Assembly: GCA_027622115.1 (NCBI GenBank)
Contig: JAQBZS010000323.1
Span: forward strand, 1-7,660
DNA: 7,660 nt
DNA from: Planctomycetota bacterium
Lineage (GTDB): Bacteria > Planctomycetota > Planctomycetia > Planctomycetales > Planctomycetaceae
Reading direction: 5' to 3'
Positions 6,376-7,660 of this stretch are shown here, piece after piece. The translations under genes were made by a program, and so were the position numbers. The notes under the pieces are model-generated. The model was not told the origin of the DNA. It saw only the letters and a program-made list of their open reading frames with translations, and did not search any database. Positions within the stretch are counted from its first letter, which is position 1. Every line of letters starts with the position of its first letter.

Positions 6376-7548
6376 TCAACTTCCGACCGCCGACAACAAA
6401 TCGCGAGTCGACGTCATTTCCAGAGTCAATCCGTCGATCAAGTCGGCCGATCCGCCGTCCGGCAGCACTTCCCAGGTGTAGGTTTCCACTTCCAAGTGCG
6501 GTGCGTAGTCCAGCAGACTAACGGCTTGTAGTGCTTCGCGGAGTTCGTTGCGAGTCGTTCGCAGCGGACCGAGCTGTTCGGCGTTCACGGGAACGTGGAA
6601 GTGGATTCTCCAAGTCTCGGCATTCCGGAACTCAGGATTCGGGTTGAGTGCCAACTCCGTCGAAAGATCAACGCAGCGTCGAATACTGTCGTCCGGCAAT
6701 CGGCCCATTGTTTGGTGGAGATATCGCGGCTCCACGTACCGAGCCAACGCCCGTCGAGCCTCTTCATTGTGCGCCGGATCGTTCAACTCGATGGCACACG
6801 TGATGTGGACCTTGTTGATCCGCACTCCGGCGTTCTCCAGAGCCGCAAAAGAATCCGGGATCGACTCGAATTCGACGGCCTGATGGCACACGTCGTAACA
6901 CAATCCGATGTGCTCGCGAACGACGTCGAGTGTTTCGGTCTCTGCGGCAACGCCCCACAGCATGTCGAAAAACGCAATCGCCTCGCCGGTGGTTTCCAGC
7001 AAACAAAACGGCTCGGGCTCGATCGCCAGCCGGATCAGCTTGCCGGATTCTTGTCGCAACCGATCCAGGTATTGGGCAAAGTCGATGAGTTGGGAAATGG
7101 ACCGCTCCGTGAAGTCGTCCGCGTGCTCAAACTCCTTGAATCCCAGCGGCACCGTCGAAATGCTGCCTTCGCGATCATCCGGCAACAAACGAGCCAACAC
7201 GGCGGCGCAATCCTGCGTGTATTGCAAACGAGCGGCGTCTGCCCAGTCGGGGACGTAGACAGTTTCCTTGACGCGGTCGCCATGAAAGTTGCCGTACGGA
7301 AACGCGTTGAGCGTGTGGCAGGACAAGTCGAGAGACGTCAGCCGATCTCGAAACCGATCCACGTCTTCCGGCTGCCGCTTCAATTCGGTGGTCACGGACT
7401 CCGCCAACCACAAGCCGGCAGCGAGTTCCGCTCCGTAATTCTGCCGTAATGGAGCCGTGTATTGCTCAATCCCATCCAAGACGGCGCTCACGGTGAGACC
7501 CGGATGGACGTTGGTGCAATAACTCAGAGGTAAGCGGCTGATGGACAT
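6376..7548 (-). CDS. eboE: EboE-type metabolite traffic protein, xylose-isomerase-like TIM barrel
   Basis: EboE proteins are encoded in ebo clusters, which in cyanobacteria are required to move a scytonemin precursor to the periplasm. The exact biochemical step of EboE is not known. Family hallmarks are clear: LSYCTNVHPG at residues 8-17, LNAFPYGNFHGDRVKETVY (80-98), PDW (100-102), R-x-x-YT (107-111), GSISTVPLGFK (128-138), AIEPEP (175-180), CYDVCH (217-222), KVHIT (246-250), HFHVP (316-320) and EVETYTWEVLP (353-363). The Glu, Asp and His residues at E177, D219, H222, H248 and H316/H318 sit where sugar-isomerase-like barrels bind a divalent metal (inference). The 390 residues fit the family. 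No signal peptide is present, so the protein is cytoplasmic. ATG 7548 lacks a clear Shine-Dalgarno site but places the conserved YCTNVHPG motif at the usual distance from the N-terminus. The BshB1-like gene follows after 34 bases, probably in one operon. Confidence 0.88.
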   Translation of the reverse strand: MSISRLPLSYCTNVHPGLTVSAVLDGIEQYTAPLRQNYGAELAAGLWLAESVTTELKRQPEDVDRFRDRLTSLDLSCHTLNAFPYGNFHGDRVKETVYVPDWADAARLQYTQDCAAVLARLLPDDREGSISTVPLGFKEFEHADDFTERSISQLIDFAQYLDRLRQESGKLIRLAIEPEPFCLLETTGEAIAFFDMLWGVAAETETLDVVREHIGLCYDVCHQAVEFESIPDSFAALENAGVRINKVHITCAIELNDPAHNEEARRALARYVEPRYLHQTMGRLPDDSIRRCVDLSTELALNPNPEFRNAETWRIHFHVPVNAEQLGPLRTTRNELREALQAVSLLDYAPHLEVETYTWEVLPDGGSADLIDGLTLEMTSTRDLLSAVGS

Positions 7549-7602
7549 ATTGGGGCCAAAGAGGACTGCGTGTGTCAGGATGCTCGTCGGAATACATTCG
7601 AG

Positions 7603-7659
7603 TCAAACCATCCGTAGATCCCGGCAGGTTTGTTCATAGCTCGCTTCCAATTCGAGCTT
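7603..7659 (-). CDS. Possible C-terminal tail of an upstream minus-strand gene (partial)
   Basis: One minus-strand frame is open from the right edge and ends in TGA at 7605-7603, giving KLELEASYEQTCRDLRMV. It would stop 54 bases before the eboE start, a normal operon spacing, so it may be the end of the preceding gene. A second frame, ending at 7575, is also open across the same bases (it reads SSNWKRAMNKPAG and onward), and 18 residues are too few to recognise a family. The call rests only on position and orientation. Confidence 0.3.
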   Translation of the reverse strand, partial: KLELEASYEQTCRDLRMV

Positions 7660-7660
7660 G

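Noticed and set aside
6595..7449. Plus-strand open frame of 284 codons opposite eboE
   Set aside because: It is antisense to a gene with clear EboE motifs throughout, shows no family motif of its own, and is Arg/Gln/Val-rich as expected from a mirrored frame.
7575..7658. Second open minus-strand frame at the right edge (SSNWKRAMNKPAG and onward)
   Set aside because: It is very short, competes with the frame ending at 7603 over the same bases, and neither can be identified. I kept only the other as a low-confidence partial because its spacing to eboE is more typical.

Overview
The window looks like a chromosomal segment of a moderately GC-rich bacterium, most likely a member of the Planctomycetota. 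That is an inference from the gene styles: an exported single-propeller WD40 protein, a membrane protein with a very long Pro/Glu-rich linker before beta-sandwich domains, a BshB1-like deacetylase with an unusual catalytic loop, and an EboE-type protein. No rRNA, tRNA, mobile element or CRISPR array is visible. There is no gene-free stretch over 300 bases. The largest gap is 128 bases (4722-4849), and I see nothing convincing in it.

Layout. Two genes lie on the plus strand. The first is an exported seven-repeat WD40 protein whose true start is probably left of the window (2-1051). The second is a dihydroorotase with a complete set of binuclear metal ligands (1126-2349). They converge, with only 26 bases between stop codons, on a minus-strand block. 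Read in transcription order from the right edge, that block holds a possible 3' end of an upstream gene (7603-7659), eboE (6376-7548), a PIG-L/LmbE deacetylase of BshB1 type (5601-6341), a PP2C Ser/Thr phosphatase (4850-5608) and a single-pass membrane protein with DUF11-like domains (2376-4721).

How the genes fit together. eboE, the deacetylase and the phosphatase are tightly packed, with a 34-base gap and then an 8-base overlap, so they are probably cotranscribed. The membrane protein follows after 128 bases and may be a separate unit. EboE belongs to a metabolite-trafficking system. The deacetylase resembles a low-molecular-weight thiol biosynthesis enzyme. The phosphatase would reverse Ser/Thr kinase signalling. 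No pathway linking the three can be shown from this window. Dihydroorotase is housekeeping pyrimidine synthesis.

The points most worth a second look are the HPDH-to-SPDH change in the deacetylase, the eboE neighbourhood, the repeat-expanded linker of the membrane protein, and a 9-base word seen five times on one strand only. I found no clearly new defence or mobile system.
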